DNA of 64,000 nucleotides, from positions 723,001 to 787,000 of the forward strand of contig NZ_CP014544.1 of the NCBI RefSeq assembly GCF_001586255.1, given 5' to 3'. The stretch is from Zhongshania aliphaticivorans. Lineage in GTDB: Bacteria > Pseudomonadota > Gammaproteobacteria > Pseudomonadales > Spongiibacteraceae. Below the pieces are notes generated by a model. The model ran no database searches. It saw only the letters and a list, made by a program, of their open reading frames with translations, and was not told where the DNA came from. The position numbers were made by a program, and so were the translations under genes. Below, piece by piece: positions 1 through 8,894 of the stretch (position 1 is its first letter; each line of letters opens with the position of its first letter).

Positions 1-2161
1 CCGAGTTGTACAGGGCGTCAAGGGCTTCTTTGCCACCTTCTAGGCGCACTTCTTCAACGAAGTCGGCAACAAGGCCGTAGTGCGACATGCCGGTTTCGTC
101 GATATGCCAGTATTTGCCGCTATCGGGAATTAACAGCATGTTGACGGTAACGGGCTTGAAACCGCTAAATTGTGGGCCCCAGTCGTCGCCGCTAAATAGG
201 GTGAATGGGTAGCGAACTGGTTCTGAGTCGCCGCCACGAGGTCCTGGGTGGCCGCCAAAGCCGTTGGCATCGGCGCCGTAGCCTAGACCTAACACTTGAT
301 CGGTGTCGCTAATGCCTGCTTTTGCACGCCAGAATTTTAACTTCTCTAAAAACTCCTTGTGCTTAATACCATTGCCTTTGTAGGGATAAATAACGCCGCC
401 GTTTTTCAGCATTTTTGCGGCTTGGTCGCTGGTTAAGCCGCCGTGAGCGTCGTGCGAGGAAGACAGCGGGTATTTGGGCACTTCTTGCTCAGCGAGTTCA
501 ATCATAATGTCTTTGCTGTGGTAGGCGGCATGGTCAATATCAATCACCATGCCGCGCTTCATCAGTGCGCGCAGCGCGTATTCACCTAAATCGGTTACCG
601 TGCGCGCATTGCAGCGAACACCGGCGGGGTAGAGTGGTGAGGCGCCGGCGCTCACTTCAAAAAAGGCTTGTGATATTGGGTCGTCGCCAGTGCCGGGAAT
701 GCCGGTAGCCATCTCTGTGCCGGGAGAGCGAACTAAGGGCTCGTCTACGGGATAGTCGCGGCAGGTGGTAGTTTTAAAGAAGGCTTTGGTGTCCAAGAAA
801 TTAAGCAAGTTCATGGTGCTGCCATTAAAAAGACCGGCGCCGCCCAGTGAGCTGTTGATGTCGTGGAAGGGATAAACATGGCGAACGCCAAGATCCCACA
901 AGCGCTGAATTTCAGAATCAATTTGGGCTTCGTCACAATTACGTTGTTCGATCCCACCGAGCAAAAAGGTGACGCCACAGTCAAATACCTGTGCAACTTC
1001 AACGCCGAGGACCACGGCCATTTTGCCGTCGTTAATCACGGTACGCGCTTCTTGTGGCGATTTTACAATGCGATACCAGCCTTTGCCGGGGCCGCCGTAC
1101 TGGGCGTCGATGTAGTCTTGCACTTCATAGAGGTATTCAACTTGCTTAACGGCAACACTCATATCGTCGCAGTCGGCGTTAGGGTTGGCGGCAATCACCT
1201 TGCCGACGTTACATAAGCCCGCGATGTTAGTGCCGTGGTTCACCATCAGGCGCAAGCCAGACAAATAGGCGCGCTCGACCCATTTGTAATACATGACTTG
1301 GTGAGTTAAGTAGTCGCGGCGCGGCCAGTCTACAAACGTAGGCCAGCCTTTGGTTTCATGGCTGTCGGTGGGGTTTTCACTAATTACATTATTGCCGTCG
1401 CGAATACCGTTGGGGCCGTGCAGCTCTTCGCAGTCTTCTAGGGCGTGGTCTACGCCAAAGCGGTGGATAGGCCCACCGTATAAAACGCCGCCAGCCGAGG
1501 GACCAACGTCTCCGGCATAAGACATTTCATTCGACATACCCATGTGAGTGTGGATATCGGCAAAGCCGATAATAGGCTTGTCTACACCTCTGCCTTTAAA
1601 GGTTTCGCCGCTTATTGATGTCGGCATTTCTGGGTAGCTGGTGCAGTTGGTCGCGGGGGCGAATTTAAATTGGGCCGCGGGCTCCGTACTGGCTGGTCCA
1701 GCGATTAGCGCACCGCTGTCATTTACCTGCATAGTCTGGCTAGTGCTGTCAGACACAATACTAAAGCTGGCGTTACTGGTATTCAGGTTTATGGTCCAAA
1801 TAGCCGCGTCAGTCGCGGCCTCTTCACCACTAATGGTGTCGGCAGCGGCGGTTAGGAGGCGTTTGTCCTTGGTGTAAAACAGATACTTGCCCAGCGTCGC
1901 TGGCTGCATGAAGAAGGCTTCTGCCCCGCTAGTGCTCGCGGCAGTAGTGGCGTAGCCGGATTCCGCTGCGGCAACAACGTACTTTGCGGTTTTTACCGAC
2001 TGCAGTGCATAACAGCCATTGGCCATGGCAAAGCGGGTTTGCGGTACTTCAGAGCTGGGTTTGGGGGTGCTGTGGCTACTGGTACTGCTGGAACTGGAAC
2101 CGCCGCAGGCACTAATCAATGTGAAGGATAGAAAAACAAGGGGCAATAGACGAACATTCAT
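1..2161 (-). CDS. Large lipoprotein, membrane-dipeptidase-like (M19-type) metal-dependent hydrolase, partial
   Basis: The reading frame is open from an ATG at 2161 to the left edge, at least 720 codons, so the C-terminus is missing. The N-terminus is a lipoprotein signal ending in a lipobox (LISAC), followed by a glycine/serine linker, so the mature protein should be lipid-anchored. After about 200 residues comes a metal-binding DIHTH motif. Further on are a segment like the M19 'GVRH...H' strand and then 'GMVIDIDHAAYHSKD' and 'SSSHDAHGG', which match the spacing of zinc ligands in renal/membrane dipeptidases and related amidohydrolases. The natural substrate cannot be read from the sequence. 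The protein is much longer than a normal M19 dipeptidase (about 350-400 residues). The gene stands alone and is divergent from the next gene. Confidence 0.75.
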   Translation of the reverse strand, partial: MNVRLLPLVFLSFTLISACGGSSSSSTSSHSTPKPSSEVPQTRFAMANGCYALQSVKTAKYVVAAAESGYATTAASTSGAEAFFMQPATLGKYLFYTKDKRLLTAAADTISGEEAATDAAIWTINLNTSNASFSIVSDSTSQTMQVNDSGALIAGPASTEPAAQFKFAPATNCTSYPEMPTSISGETFKGRGVDKPIIGFADIHTHMGMSNEMSYAGDVGPSAGGVLYGGPIHRFGVDHALEDCEELHGPNGIRDGNNVISENPTDSHETKGWPTFVDWPRRDYLTHQVMYYKWVERAYLSGLRLMVNHGTNIAGLCNVGKVIAANPNADCDDMSVAVKQVEYLYEVQDYIDAQYGGPGKGWYRIVKSPQEARTVINDGKMAVVLGVEVAQVFDCGVTFLLGGIEQRNCDEAQIDSEIQRLWDLGVRHVYPFHDINSSLGGAGLFNGSTMNLLNFLDTKAFFKTTTCRDYPVDEPLVRSPGTEMATGIPGTGDDPISQAFFEVSAGASPLYPAGVRCNARTVTDLGEYALRALMKRGMVIDIDHAAYHSKDIMIELAEQEVPKYPLSSSHDAHGGLTSDQAAKMLKNGGVIYPYKGNGIKHKEFLEKLKFWRAKAGISDTDQVLGLGYGADANGFGGHPGPRGGDSEPVRYPFTLFSGDDWGPQFSGFKPVTVNMLLIPDSGKYWHIDETGMSHYGLVADFVEEVRLEGGKEALDALYNS

Positions 2162-2429
2162 AAAATTGACCGTAAGTAGTGGTTACGAAGTAGCAATGCC
2201 TTTTGGCGACCAAATATTATTTTTGTGTAGTTATATGTAATCAGTGCATACAGCCTACCGTAAATTAACGGACTCGATAATAGCAATGTGGCAAATTTGT
2301 GACATTGTTTGTGCCGTTAGTATGGGGCCTAGGCCGTTTATTTTTTCAAAATGCCGAATTTTACACTGAGGGGCGTTCTAAGAGCGTCTTTAAGCTATTG
2401 ATAATTAATAATAAGAATGGAGTGTGGTG

Positions 2430-3437
2430 ATGAAAATTGATGGGCCCTTCTATGCGCAGCTAAATAATGCCGCCACTGAGGCTAGGCGTCTCGCAGACAT
2501 TGGTTTTGACGGAATTTACACCTTAGAAGGAAGTTCAGACCCATTTTTGCCCCTCGTTTTGGCCAGTGAACACGCGCCAGAGCTTGATATAGCAACGGCG
2601 ATTGCGGTCGCGTTTCCCCGCAATCCGTCTCATATAGCCTACCAAGCGTGGGATTTACAGACGTATTCTAAGGGCAAATTTAGCTTGGGAGTTGGCTCGC
2701 AAATAAAACCCCACATTGAAAAACGTTTTGGCCTCGCCTTTGATCCGCCAGCGGCGCGAATGCGCGAGTATATTTTAGCGGTAAAAGCATTTTTTGCTTG
2801 TTGGCAGCATGGCGCGGCGTTGAATTTTGAGGGTGATTACTACCGCCATACCCTGATGACACCAATGTTTAATCCAGGCCCTAACCCCTACGGTATACCG
2901 CCCATTATGCTCGGCGCGTTTGGCCCAAAAATGACCGAGGTGGCGGGCGAGGTTGCCGACGGCTTTATTGTCCACCCGTTCAATACGCTGCCTTTTCTCC
3001 GTGAGCTCGCCTTGCCTGCGGTAACACGCGGTTTAGAAAAATCGGCGCGCGCTCGGAGTGACTTTTGCTTGCAGGTTAATGCCATTGTTATTACGGGCAG
3101 CAGCGATGAGGAATACCGCGCGGCTGAGGCGAGCGTAAAGGGCTTGCTTGGCTTCTACGGTTCGACGCCCGCCTATCGCCCGGCAATGGATGCGGTGGGG
3201 CTCGGACATTTACAGCCAACGCTCAACGCCCTCTCTAAGCAGGGCAAGTGGGAGGAATTGGCCGATTATATTAACGACGATTTTTTGGATGCGTTTACTA
3301 CCCGCGGGCGCCCAGCAGACATTGCTGGCTTGTTAAAAACAAAGTACGCAGGTTTGGCAGATCGCTTGGCAATCTATTCACCGTATGCGGCAAGCGATGA
3401 TATGTGGCGCGCCATTGTGGCTGACTTGCATGCTTAA
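2430..3437 (+). CDS. LLM-class (luciferase-like) flavin/F420-dependent oxidoreductase, TIGR03617-like
   Basis: This 335-residue protein has the bacterial-luciferase TIM-barrel pattern. The N-terminal strand 'RLADIGFDGIYTLEGSSDPF', the 'GKFSLGVGSQIKPHIEKRFG' segment and the 'PPIMLGAFGPKMTEVAGEVADG' stretch are typical of the subfamily annotated as F420-dependent TIGR03617 oxidoreductases. In gammaproteobacteria such proteins may use FMN instead, so the cofactor is uncertain and the substrate is unknown. The ATG at 2430 is preferred over the in-frame GTG codons at 2424 and 2427 because a GGAG at 2419-2422 lies 7 nt upstream of it. It is a single gene, convergent with the mechanosensitive channel gene. 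Confidence 0.85.
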   Translation: MKIDGPFYAQLNNAATEARRLADIGFDGIYTLEGSSDPFLPLVLASEHAPELDIATAIAVAFPRNPSHIAYQAWDLQTYSKGKFSLGVGSQIKPHIEKRFGLAFDPPAARMREYILAVKAFFACWQHGAALNFEGDYYRHTLMTPMFNPGPNPYGIPPIMLGAFGPKMTEVAGEVADGFIVHPFNTLPFLRELALPAVTRGLEKSARARSDFCLQVNAIVITGSSDEEYRAAEASVKGLLGFYGSTPAYRPAMDAVGLGHLQPTLNALSKQGKWEELADYINDDFLDAFTTRGRPADIAGLLKTKYAGLADRLAIYSPYAASDDMWRAIVADLHA

Positions 3438-3450
3438 CATAGAAGGGCGC

Positions 3451-3475
3451 GGCCTTAAGCGAATAGCCTAAGGCC
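3451..3475. terminator. Hairpin between convergent genes
   Basis: A perfect 7-bp inverted repeat (GGCCTTA...TAAGGCC) with an 11-nt loop lies in the 49-bp space between two convergent genes. It lacks a strong T tract on either side, so use as a bidirectional terminator is plausible but not certain. Confidence 0.4.
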
Positions 3476-3486
3476 AGCGTTGCATA

Positions 3487-6450
3487 CTATTCTAGTTTGG
3501 GCGGGTAGTTGCGCAAGTGAACATCTTGCTGGGGGTAGGGAATAGTAATGCCGGCCTCCTTAAAGGCATCCCAAATGGCGAAGAGTAATTGCGAGCGCAA
3601 ATCCGCTTTGCCAACGTCACCGCGAATCCGTGAGTGAAATTGAACCCGAATCATGAGGGCCGAGTCACCATACTCCCATAATAATACTTTGGGGCTCGGC
3701 TCTTCGAGCACGGCGGGGTGGTCGATGAGCAGGGCCTTGATAAGACTGACGGCTTGATGGGGGTCGTCGTCATAACTAATGCCAACCATGAGTATGGTGC
3801 GCATCACGTCGTCGCCACGAGTCCAGTTGGTGAAGGGTTTGGTAATTACCGCCGAGTTAGGAATGATGACTTCTTGGTTGTCGAAGGTCTTTACCGTAAG
3901 TGAACGAATGCCGATACGGGTCACCTCGCCTTCGTATTTGTCGACGTTAACAAGGTCGGTGGTGGCCAGCGGACGCTCTACTAGCAGCAGTATGCCGCTA
4001 ATAAAATTAACAACAATCTGTTGCATACCAAAGCCAATACCAACCCCCAGGGCACCAGCAAATACAGTGAGTGCGGTTAGGTCTAGACCGATAATTTTCA
4101 TGGCCAAGACCAAACCTAAAACCACCACAAAGTATTGGGTAAAAGTAGAAAGACTATTGCGAATGCCTTGGTCGCTAACCCCAGTGTAAACCCAGCGGTA
4201 ACTAACCTGCTTGCTCCAGCCAGCACCCCATATCGCCACAAACAAAACCAGCAAGGCCAGCGCAAACGTCTTTACCTTGATGGCCGTAGTGCCCGCCATA
4301 AATAAGGTGGTGTCTAAGGCTAGTGGTATATAACGCACCACAGGCGTTTGCATATTCCATTCATACAAACTGAACAAAAGTTGCGCGCCAAGTACCACGC
4401 TCAGCAATACCGCGATGCGATACAGTGGGCCGAGAATATATTGACGCCAGTAGCTTGCAGACTCATTGTCGCGACGGTCAAACCAGCGGCCGATGGCCTT
4501 GAAGCTGGCGCGCAAAATATTGCGCACAAAGTGCAGGCCCACCGCGACTACAAATAGCCAGCCAAGACGTTTGGCCACCGCCTGCGCTAAATTAACGTAA
4601 CCAAATAGCCCGGTAATGGCGCAGACGAGCAGTAGTAAGGGAACGAGTAAGGTAAAGCTGCGCAGCATTTTGGATTCGAGGGTGCCAGCCACCCCTTCTA
4701 GTAACAGGCGGCGTAAATGCAGCAGCGGTACGGTAATAAAAAGCAGGCACAGCATCGACAGGCGATCGATGGCATCGATCACGGTGGGCGACAGGGCAAC
4801 GGTGTGAGCAATAACCAACACACCACTGAGCAGGGCGCTGAGCACAATCACCCAGCGGGTTTCCATCAGCAGCACCGCTGTTTTGTCGCGGCTAAGTTCG
4901 GGTGTGTAGTGGTCGAGTAAATTATTAATGAAGTCTAGCGCAAGCTTAACTACCGGGAAAATAAGCAGTGGCGTGAGCAGCAGAATAAGGTCTGACTCGC
5001 GTATATTTAATAGCGAGCCAACAATAACAACAAAGATTGGCGGCAGTATACCGAGTAAATTGCGGTGAATAATGGCGAGAGGTACCCAGGCGGCCGCTTC
5101 TTCGCTGTCGGCGCGAGCTTGAACCTGTTGCAGTTGTTTGGCTAGCACGCGGCGGCCTTGAATACCCGCAAACACCAAACCGAGCAGCGCAAGAATGCAG
5201 AGACCTTTTATGCCATCGTCACTGCGGGAATACGCTTTGCCAGTATTAATAAATGCTTGTTTTAAGGCGACGCCGACCCGAAGCGGCAGGCTTAACATGT
5301 TTCTGCCAAGCTGGCGCCAAGCTTGCCCGTCAGAGGGCAGCTCCCGCAAAATGAGTAGTTCGGCGCTGGCGTTTCCGGCCAAGTCGTTGCGGTAAATATT
5401 TTTTACCTCGTCGAGCTTCGCAATTAAATTGCTCGCCGCCTTATCGTCTTGCTCGGCTAAGTCGATAAGGTCGTTAATTAGGCCCAAGCGCTGCTGAAAG
5501 GTGCTGTCGGCGCCGCTGGCAATTTCGCCCTGCTGACGAATAATTTTTCCTTGGTCTTTGAATTGTTCGTGCTTTTGTTTTATGAGTTGTTGTTGGTCTG
5601 TTAGGCCGTCGCGCAATTTCTCGATATTGGCGAGGGCTTTTTCTATTACCCGCACGGGGGTGGCCTGCGAGCCGCTGAATATGGCCAAAGACTGCAGCAT
5701 GCGCTCGGCCTGCAAGCGGACAATTTTGAGCTGATAAAACTCTGCCCGCTCTTCAGATGCCAGTGCCGTTAGTTCTAAGAGTCGACGTTTGGCGCGATCA
5801 GCGGGAAGGTCGCCGGTTAATTGTGTGGCATCCCGCCGCGCGGTAGACGCCGTACTGAGTAGCGAATCGACCTTGTCCTGTAAGGCCAGGCTTTCGCGGC
5901 TGGGCTTTTTGCGCGTTGCGTCTAGGTCGGGCAATTCAAAGCGCGCTTGCAGTAAATTAAGGCGCTGCCGAGCTAAGGCAACTCGGGTCTGAAAGCGATC
6001 ATTTAAGCGTTCGAGACGGTCGATCAGGCTATGCAGTAGCTCGCGTTGCGCGTACATCTCTTGTAAATGCTGTTGCCTCAGGCTGTCTTCGTCGGGGCTG
6101 GCTGAGCCACTTGATTCTATGTCGGCAATATCAGCGTCTAGCTGACTTAGCTTATTGCGGCGCGCTTTTAATCGGGTTTTAAGACCGCTCTCGCGGGAGC
6201 GGAGCGAGGCCAGATCAAGTCTGGCATCTTCTAAAATACTGGGTGTGATGCTGTTGGTGAGCGCCGACTCGGCGCTGCGTAGCCGCTCCCGGTCACGCAA
6301 AATGTCACCGTCAATTTGCAGCAATTCTTGGCTAATGTCGGCCTCGGCGCGGGCAATGCGCTCGCGCTCTTCGTCTTGGGCAATAGCAAAAACGCTGGCG
6401 GCAAGGAGTATCAAACAGGCAAATAGCCGGGCAGTAAGGAGATTGTGCAT
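3487..6450 (-). CDS. Large mechanosensitive channel, MscK/MscM-like (MscS superfamily)
   Basis: This 987-residue protein starts with a signal peptide (cleavage after about residue 24, 'VFAIA'). A long, charged, coiled-coil periplasmic region follows, to about residue 350, then roughly ten hydrophobic segments. The C-terminal MscS core includes the pore-lining glycine/alanine helix 'GALGVGIGFGMQQIVVNF' and the beta-domain segment 'IIPNSAVITKPFTNW'. This is the KefA/MscK/MscM architecture, slightly shorter than the E. coli members (about 1,100). It should sit in the inner membrane and gate under hypo-osmotic tension. It begins 3 nt after the stop of the upstream ionotropic-receptor-like channel gene, so the two channels are probably co-transcribed. 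The family is clear; the exact paralogue is not. Confidence 0.9.
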   Translation of the reverse strand: MHNLLTARLFACLILLAASVFAIAQDEERERIARAEADISQELLQIDGDILRDRERLRSAESALTNSITPSILEDARLDLASLRSRESGLKTRLKARRNKLSQLDADIADIESSGSASPDEDSLRQQHLQEMYAQRELLHSLIDRLERLNDRFQTRVALARQRLNLLQARFELPDLDATRKKPSRESLALQDKVDSLLSTASTARRDATQLTGDLPADRAKRRLLELTALASEERAEFYQLKIVRLQAERMLQSLAIFSGSQATPVRVIEKALANIEKLRDGLTDQQQLIKQKHEQFKDQGKIIRQQGEIASGADSTFQQRLGLINDLIDLAEQDDKAASNLIAKLDEVKNIYRNDLAGNASAELLILRELPSDGQAWRQLGRNMLSLPLRVGVALKQAFINTGKAYSRSDDGIKGLCILALLGLVFAGIQGRRVLAKQLQQVQARADSEEAAAWVPLAIIHRNLLGILPPIFVVIVGSLLNIRESDLILLLTPLLIFPVVKLALDFINNLLDHYTPELSRDKTAVLLMETRWVIVLSALLSGVLVIAHTVALSPTVIDAIDRLSMLCLLFITVPLLHLRRLLLEGVAGTLESKMLRSFTLLVPLLLLVCAITGLFGYVNLAQAVAKRLGWLFVVAVGLHFVRNILRASFKAIGRWFDRRDNESASYWRQYILGPLYRIAVLLSVVLGAQLLFSLYEWNMQTPVVRYIPLALDTTLFMAGTTAIKVKTFALALLVLFVAIWGAGWSKQVSYRWVYTGVSDQGIRNSLSTFTQYFVVVLGLVLAMKIIGLDLTALTVFAGALGVGIGFGMQQIVVNFISGILLLVERPLATTDLVNVDKYEGEVTRIGIRSLTVKTFDNQEVIIPNSAVITKPFTNWTRGDDVMRTILMVGISYDDDPHQAVSLIKALLIDHPAVLEEPSPKVLLWEYGDSALMIRVQFHSRIRGDVGKADLRSQLLFAIWDAFKEAGITIPYPQQDVHLRNYPPKLE

Positions 6451-6453
6451 TGC

Positions 6454-7509
6454 TTATTTTATTCCTATAAATTGCTGCATGGTTGTCTGCCACGCGCTGC
6501 TGCGGGTCACCTCTAGCAAACTGCGGTTAAGGTTTTCGCGCTGCTCAAAGCCTGAGCGCAAACCCAGTGCATAATCCTGCTTGCTTCCAGAAAAGCTCAA
6601 GACCTGAATGTTGGCGTCGTCATTGCGCAGTAAATAGCGCAGCACGGCCTCGTCGTATACCAGCGCGTCAGCTTGGCCGCTTTTAAGGGTGTTTAGCCCG
6701 GCTTCTGGATCGGTGACGGTGTTTGCCCTAATCCCTCTGTTTGCAAGGCTTTGCTCACCAGTAGAACCGGCGACCACCAAGGTGCGAACCCGGTCTAAGT
6801 CGTCAACACCATTCACCGCAGTACGCATTTGGTTTAGGGTCACCGACGAGGCAATGGCGGCGGTAAAGCTGGAGATCGTGATGACGCTGACAAACATCCA
6901 CACTGTTGCGAGCAGGCGTCCGGCTCTGGTGACTGGCGCCTTGTCGCCGTAGCCGACGGTGGTCATGGTCACGGCAGACCACCAAAAGCCGTTGCCAATG
7001 CCATCGGCGACACTGCCGCCAAACTGCTCGGGATTACGCTTGTGTTCGACTAGCCACAACAGCGCGCCAACCGCGAGTAGCAGCACGGCAAGAATGCCGA
7101 CCGCGCTGAGAAAGGCGGGGGATATGAGTTGCACTAAGAGGGTGGTCCAGCCGCTGCTTTTTACCGGTGTGGCAATACCTAGGCCGGTTGAGAAAAAGGA
7201 GTAGCTAAAGTCGATGAGCTGCTCGCGCTCGGGGGTCATCGACAGCGCGCCCACCGCCACATCAATGGTGTCATTGGCTAGGGCGTCTATTTGCGCTCTG
7301 GCCGATTTCATTGGCAGCCATTGGGTTTCCCAGTTTTGCTGCCGGGCAATATTATTCCAGAGTTCAACCGAGATCCCGGTCCATTCGCCAGATTCAGTTT
7401 GCATTGCAAACGGTGGTACCGATTTTACGCCAACGCGCATTGTCTGCTGGGCCTGCGCCAGGGAGCTGAAGAAGATCAGAATAAGAAGTGTCTGCCAAAG
7501 CGCTCTCAT
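6454..7509 (-). CDS. Prokaryotic ionotropic-glutamate-receptor-like potassium channel (GluR0 type)
   Basis: This 351-residue protein has a signal peptide (1-20, ending SLAQA). A solute-binding-protein lobe follows (about 23-115, including 'GEWTGISVELW' and 'GALSMTPEREQLIDFS'). A two-helix pore is inserted next: a first transmembrane helix near 130-154, a pore loop carrying the K+ selectivity filter TVGYGD at 184-189, and a second helix near 200-222. The second binding lobe completes the protein. This is the GluR0 layout, in which an extracellular amino acid gates a K+-selective pore. The ligand is not deducible. It is the first gene of a two-gene unit with the MscK-like channel directly downstream. 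Alternatives such as a plain amino-acid-binding protein are excluded by the pore loop. Confidence 0.88.
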   Translation of the reverse strand: MRALWQTLLILIFFSSLAQAQQTMRVGVKSVPPFAMQTESGEWTGISVELWNNIARQQNWETQWLPMKSARAQIDALANDTIDVAVGALSMTPEREQLIDFSYSFFSTGLGIATPVKSSGWTTLLVQLISPAFLSAVGILAVLLLAVGALLWLVEHKRNPEQFGGSVADGIGNGFWWSAVTMTTVGYGDKAPVTRAGRLLATVWMFVSVITISSFTAAIASSVTLNQMRTAVNGVDDLDRVRTLVVAGSTGEQSLANRGIRANTVTDPEAGLNTLKSGQADALVYDEAVLRYLLRNDDANIQVLSFSGSKQDYALGLRSGFEQRENLNRSLLEVTRSSAWQTTMQQFIGIK

Positions 7510-7754
7510 TTTTCCTCCAAAATATCGACTTAATTGGACGGTGCAACCGGTGTTGCCTAAGTTCTTGGCCGGGGTATACGCAAAATGCGCAGCGAATAGA
7601 TCATCTTCGTTAATGTACGGCGAAGTTGATGCGGCTAAACACTAAAACAATAGCACACAGGCGCAATTTGACTATTTTGGGCTGATTTTTTGTTGAGAAT
7701 TGGGGGGCGTACTGACGGGCAGGCGGAGTGAACTTGCGAAATATGCGACGGAAC

Positions 7755-8213
7755 TTACTCTGTGTCGTTTTCTAGTAGGTTGTTGTTAATCAGCGAGTAC
7801 AGCTGTTCAGCGAGGGCTTTAAGTTGCTGGGCGTCCTCTGGCGCCATGGCAATTTGGCGGGTGATATTGTCGGGTGTCTTCCGCGCACGGTCAGCGAGGG
7901 CTTTGCCCTGTGGTGTTAACACAATGACTTTTTGCCGGGAATCGCCACTGGATTTAGCAATGGTGACCAAGGCTTTGCTTTCTAAGCGCTTGAGTATCGG
8001 GGTAAGGGTGCCAGCGTCAAAACGAGTGCGTTGCACCAAATTTTTAATAATAACGGTGTCTTCATCCCATAGCGCCAACATGACTAAGTATTGCGCATAG
8101 GTTAGGCCAAGCTGATCTAGTACCGGCCGATAAGCCCGAATTAGGGCGTTGGTGGCCGAATACAGCGAGTGGCAAACTTGATTCTTGAGCTTGAGGGCGG
8201 GTATGTCAGTCAA
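7755..8213 (-). CDS. MarR-family regulator, OhrR-like (thiol-based peroxide sensor)
   Basis: A 152-residue winged-helix protein of the MarR family. Near the N-terminus 'LKLKNQVCHSLYSA' matches the OhrR signature with its reactive cysteine, here residue 14, followed by the helix 'LDQLGLTYAQYLVMLALWDED'. OhrR senses organic hydroperoxides by oxidation of that cysteine. The TTG at 8213 is chosen as start because GGAG lies 7 nt upstream and because it places the cysteine where OhrR proteins have it; an ATG at 8249 lies upstream without a ribosome site. No ohr peroxidase gene is adjacent, so the regulon is unknown. Palindromes in the upstream region suggest autoregulation and possible control of the divergent DUF1499 gene. 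Confidence 0.85.
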   Translation of the reverse strand: MTDIPALKLKNQVCHSLYSATNALIRAYRPVLDQLGLTYAQYLVMLALWDEDTVIIKNLVQRTRFDAGTLTPILKRLESKALVTIAKSSGDSRQKVIVLTPQGKALADRARKTPDNITRQIAMAPEDAQQLKALAEQLYSLINNNLLENDTE

Positions 8214-8238
8214 TGTTGTTCTCCAAAGTCCAAAATAT

Positions 8239-8294
8239 TTTGCGCGCAAATCATTGACAGGTCAATGTTTGCCTGCCATTATTTTGCGCACAAA
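8239..8294. promoter_or_regulatory. Palindromic operator candidates between marR-type gene and DUF1499 gene
   Basis: The divergent space holds a perfect 12-bp palindrome TTTGCGCGCAAA at 8239-8250 and a one-mismatch copy TTTGCGCACAAA at 8283-8294, 44 bp apart. Between them is a separate perfect inverted repeat CATTGAC-AG-GTCAATG (8252-8267). A looser TTTGC...GCAAA pair follows at 8299-8313. Such paired palindromes are typical binding sites for dimeric MarR proteins. Which repeat is bound is an inference. Confidence 0.5.
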
Positions 8295-8362
8295 GTAATT
8301 TGCCTGGCGCAAAACTGCCTTGTTTAGCGGAGAGGCTTAGGGCCAATAAGAGGAATAAAACC

Positions 8363-8812
8363 ATGAAAATCGCCTTGTCAGTTATTGGCGTTCTTGTTGT
8401 GTTGTTTTTGGCTAGGGTAATTATTCAGGGCAATCAGGTGCCCGAGTTGGGCGTGACAGACGGCAAGTTAGCGGCACTAAGTAGTAAGCCAAATAATGTG
8501 TCTAGCCAAGCAAAAGACCCAGAGAAGCGGGTTGCTACTTTGCCCTTTAAAGATTCCCAAGCCAGCACCTTAAGCGCATTGAAAAAGGCCGTTGCAGCTT
8601 ATGGCGGGGCCAAAGTTCAGGCTGAGTCAGACGACTACCTCTACGTGGTATTTACCACATCCCTAATGCGCTACCGCGATGACGTGGAGTTTTGGCTCGA
8701 CACTGAAAGCCAGCAAGTGCATTACCGCTCATCTAGCCGAGCGGGTTATTCGGACATGGGCTTGAATCGCAAGCGTTACAACAAAATAGCCGAGTTGTAT
8801 CGAGACCTATAA
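8363..8812 (+). CDS. DUF1499 family membrane-anchored protein
   Basis: A 149-residue protein with one N-terminal hydrophobic helix ('ALSVIGVLVVLFLARVII') and a soluble domain. The segments 'YLYVVFTTSLMRYRDDVEFWLD' and 'VHYRSSSRAGYSDMGLNRKRYNKI' are characteristic of DUF1499. Its biochemical role is unknown. The ATG at 8363 is taken as start because AGAGGAA precedes it at proper spacing; the frame is open further upstream, into the operator region. It is divergent from the OhrR-like regulator and may be regulated by it. Confidence 0.85.
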   Translation: MKIALSVIGVLVVLFLARVIIQGNQVPELGVTDGKLAALSSKPNNVSSQAKDPEKRVATLPFKDSQASTLSALKKAVAAYGGAKVQAESDDYLYVVFTTSLMRYRDDVEFWLDTESQQVHYRSSSRAGYSDMGLNRKRYNKIAELYRDL

Positions 8813-8894
8813 GCATTAGTGGCTTAAACAAACCTATTTACCTGCTGTCAGCGCACCACGGGTGTCATGCGGGGCAAACCCAAAGGAGCAAACT

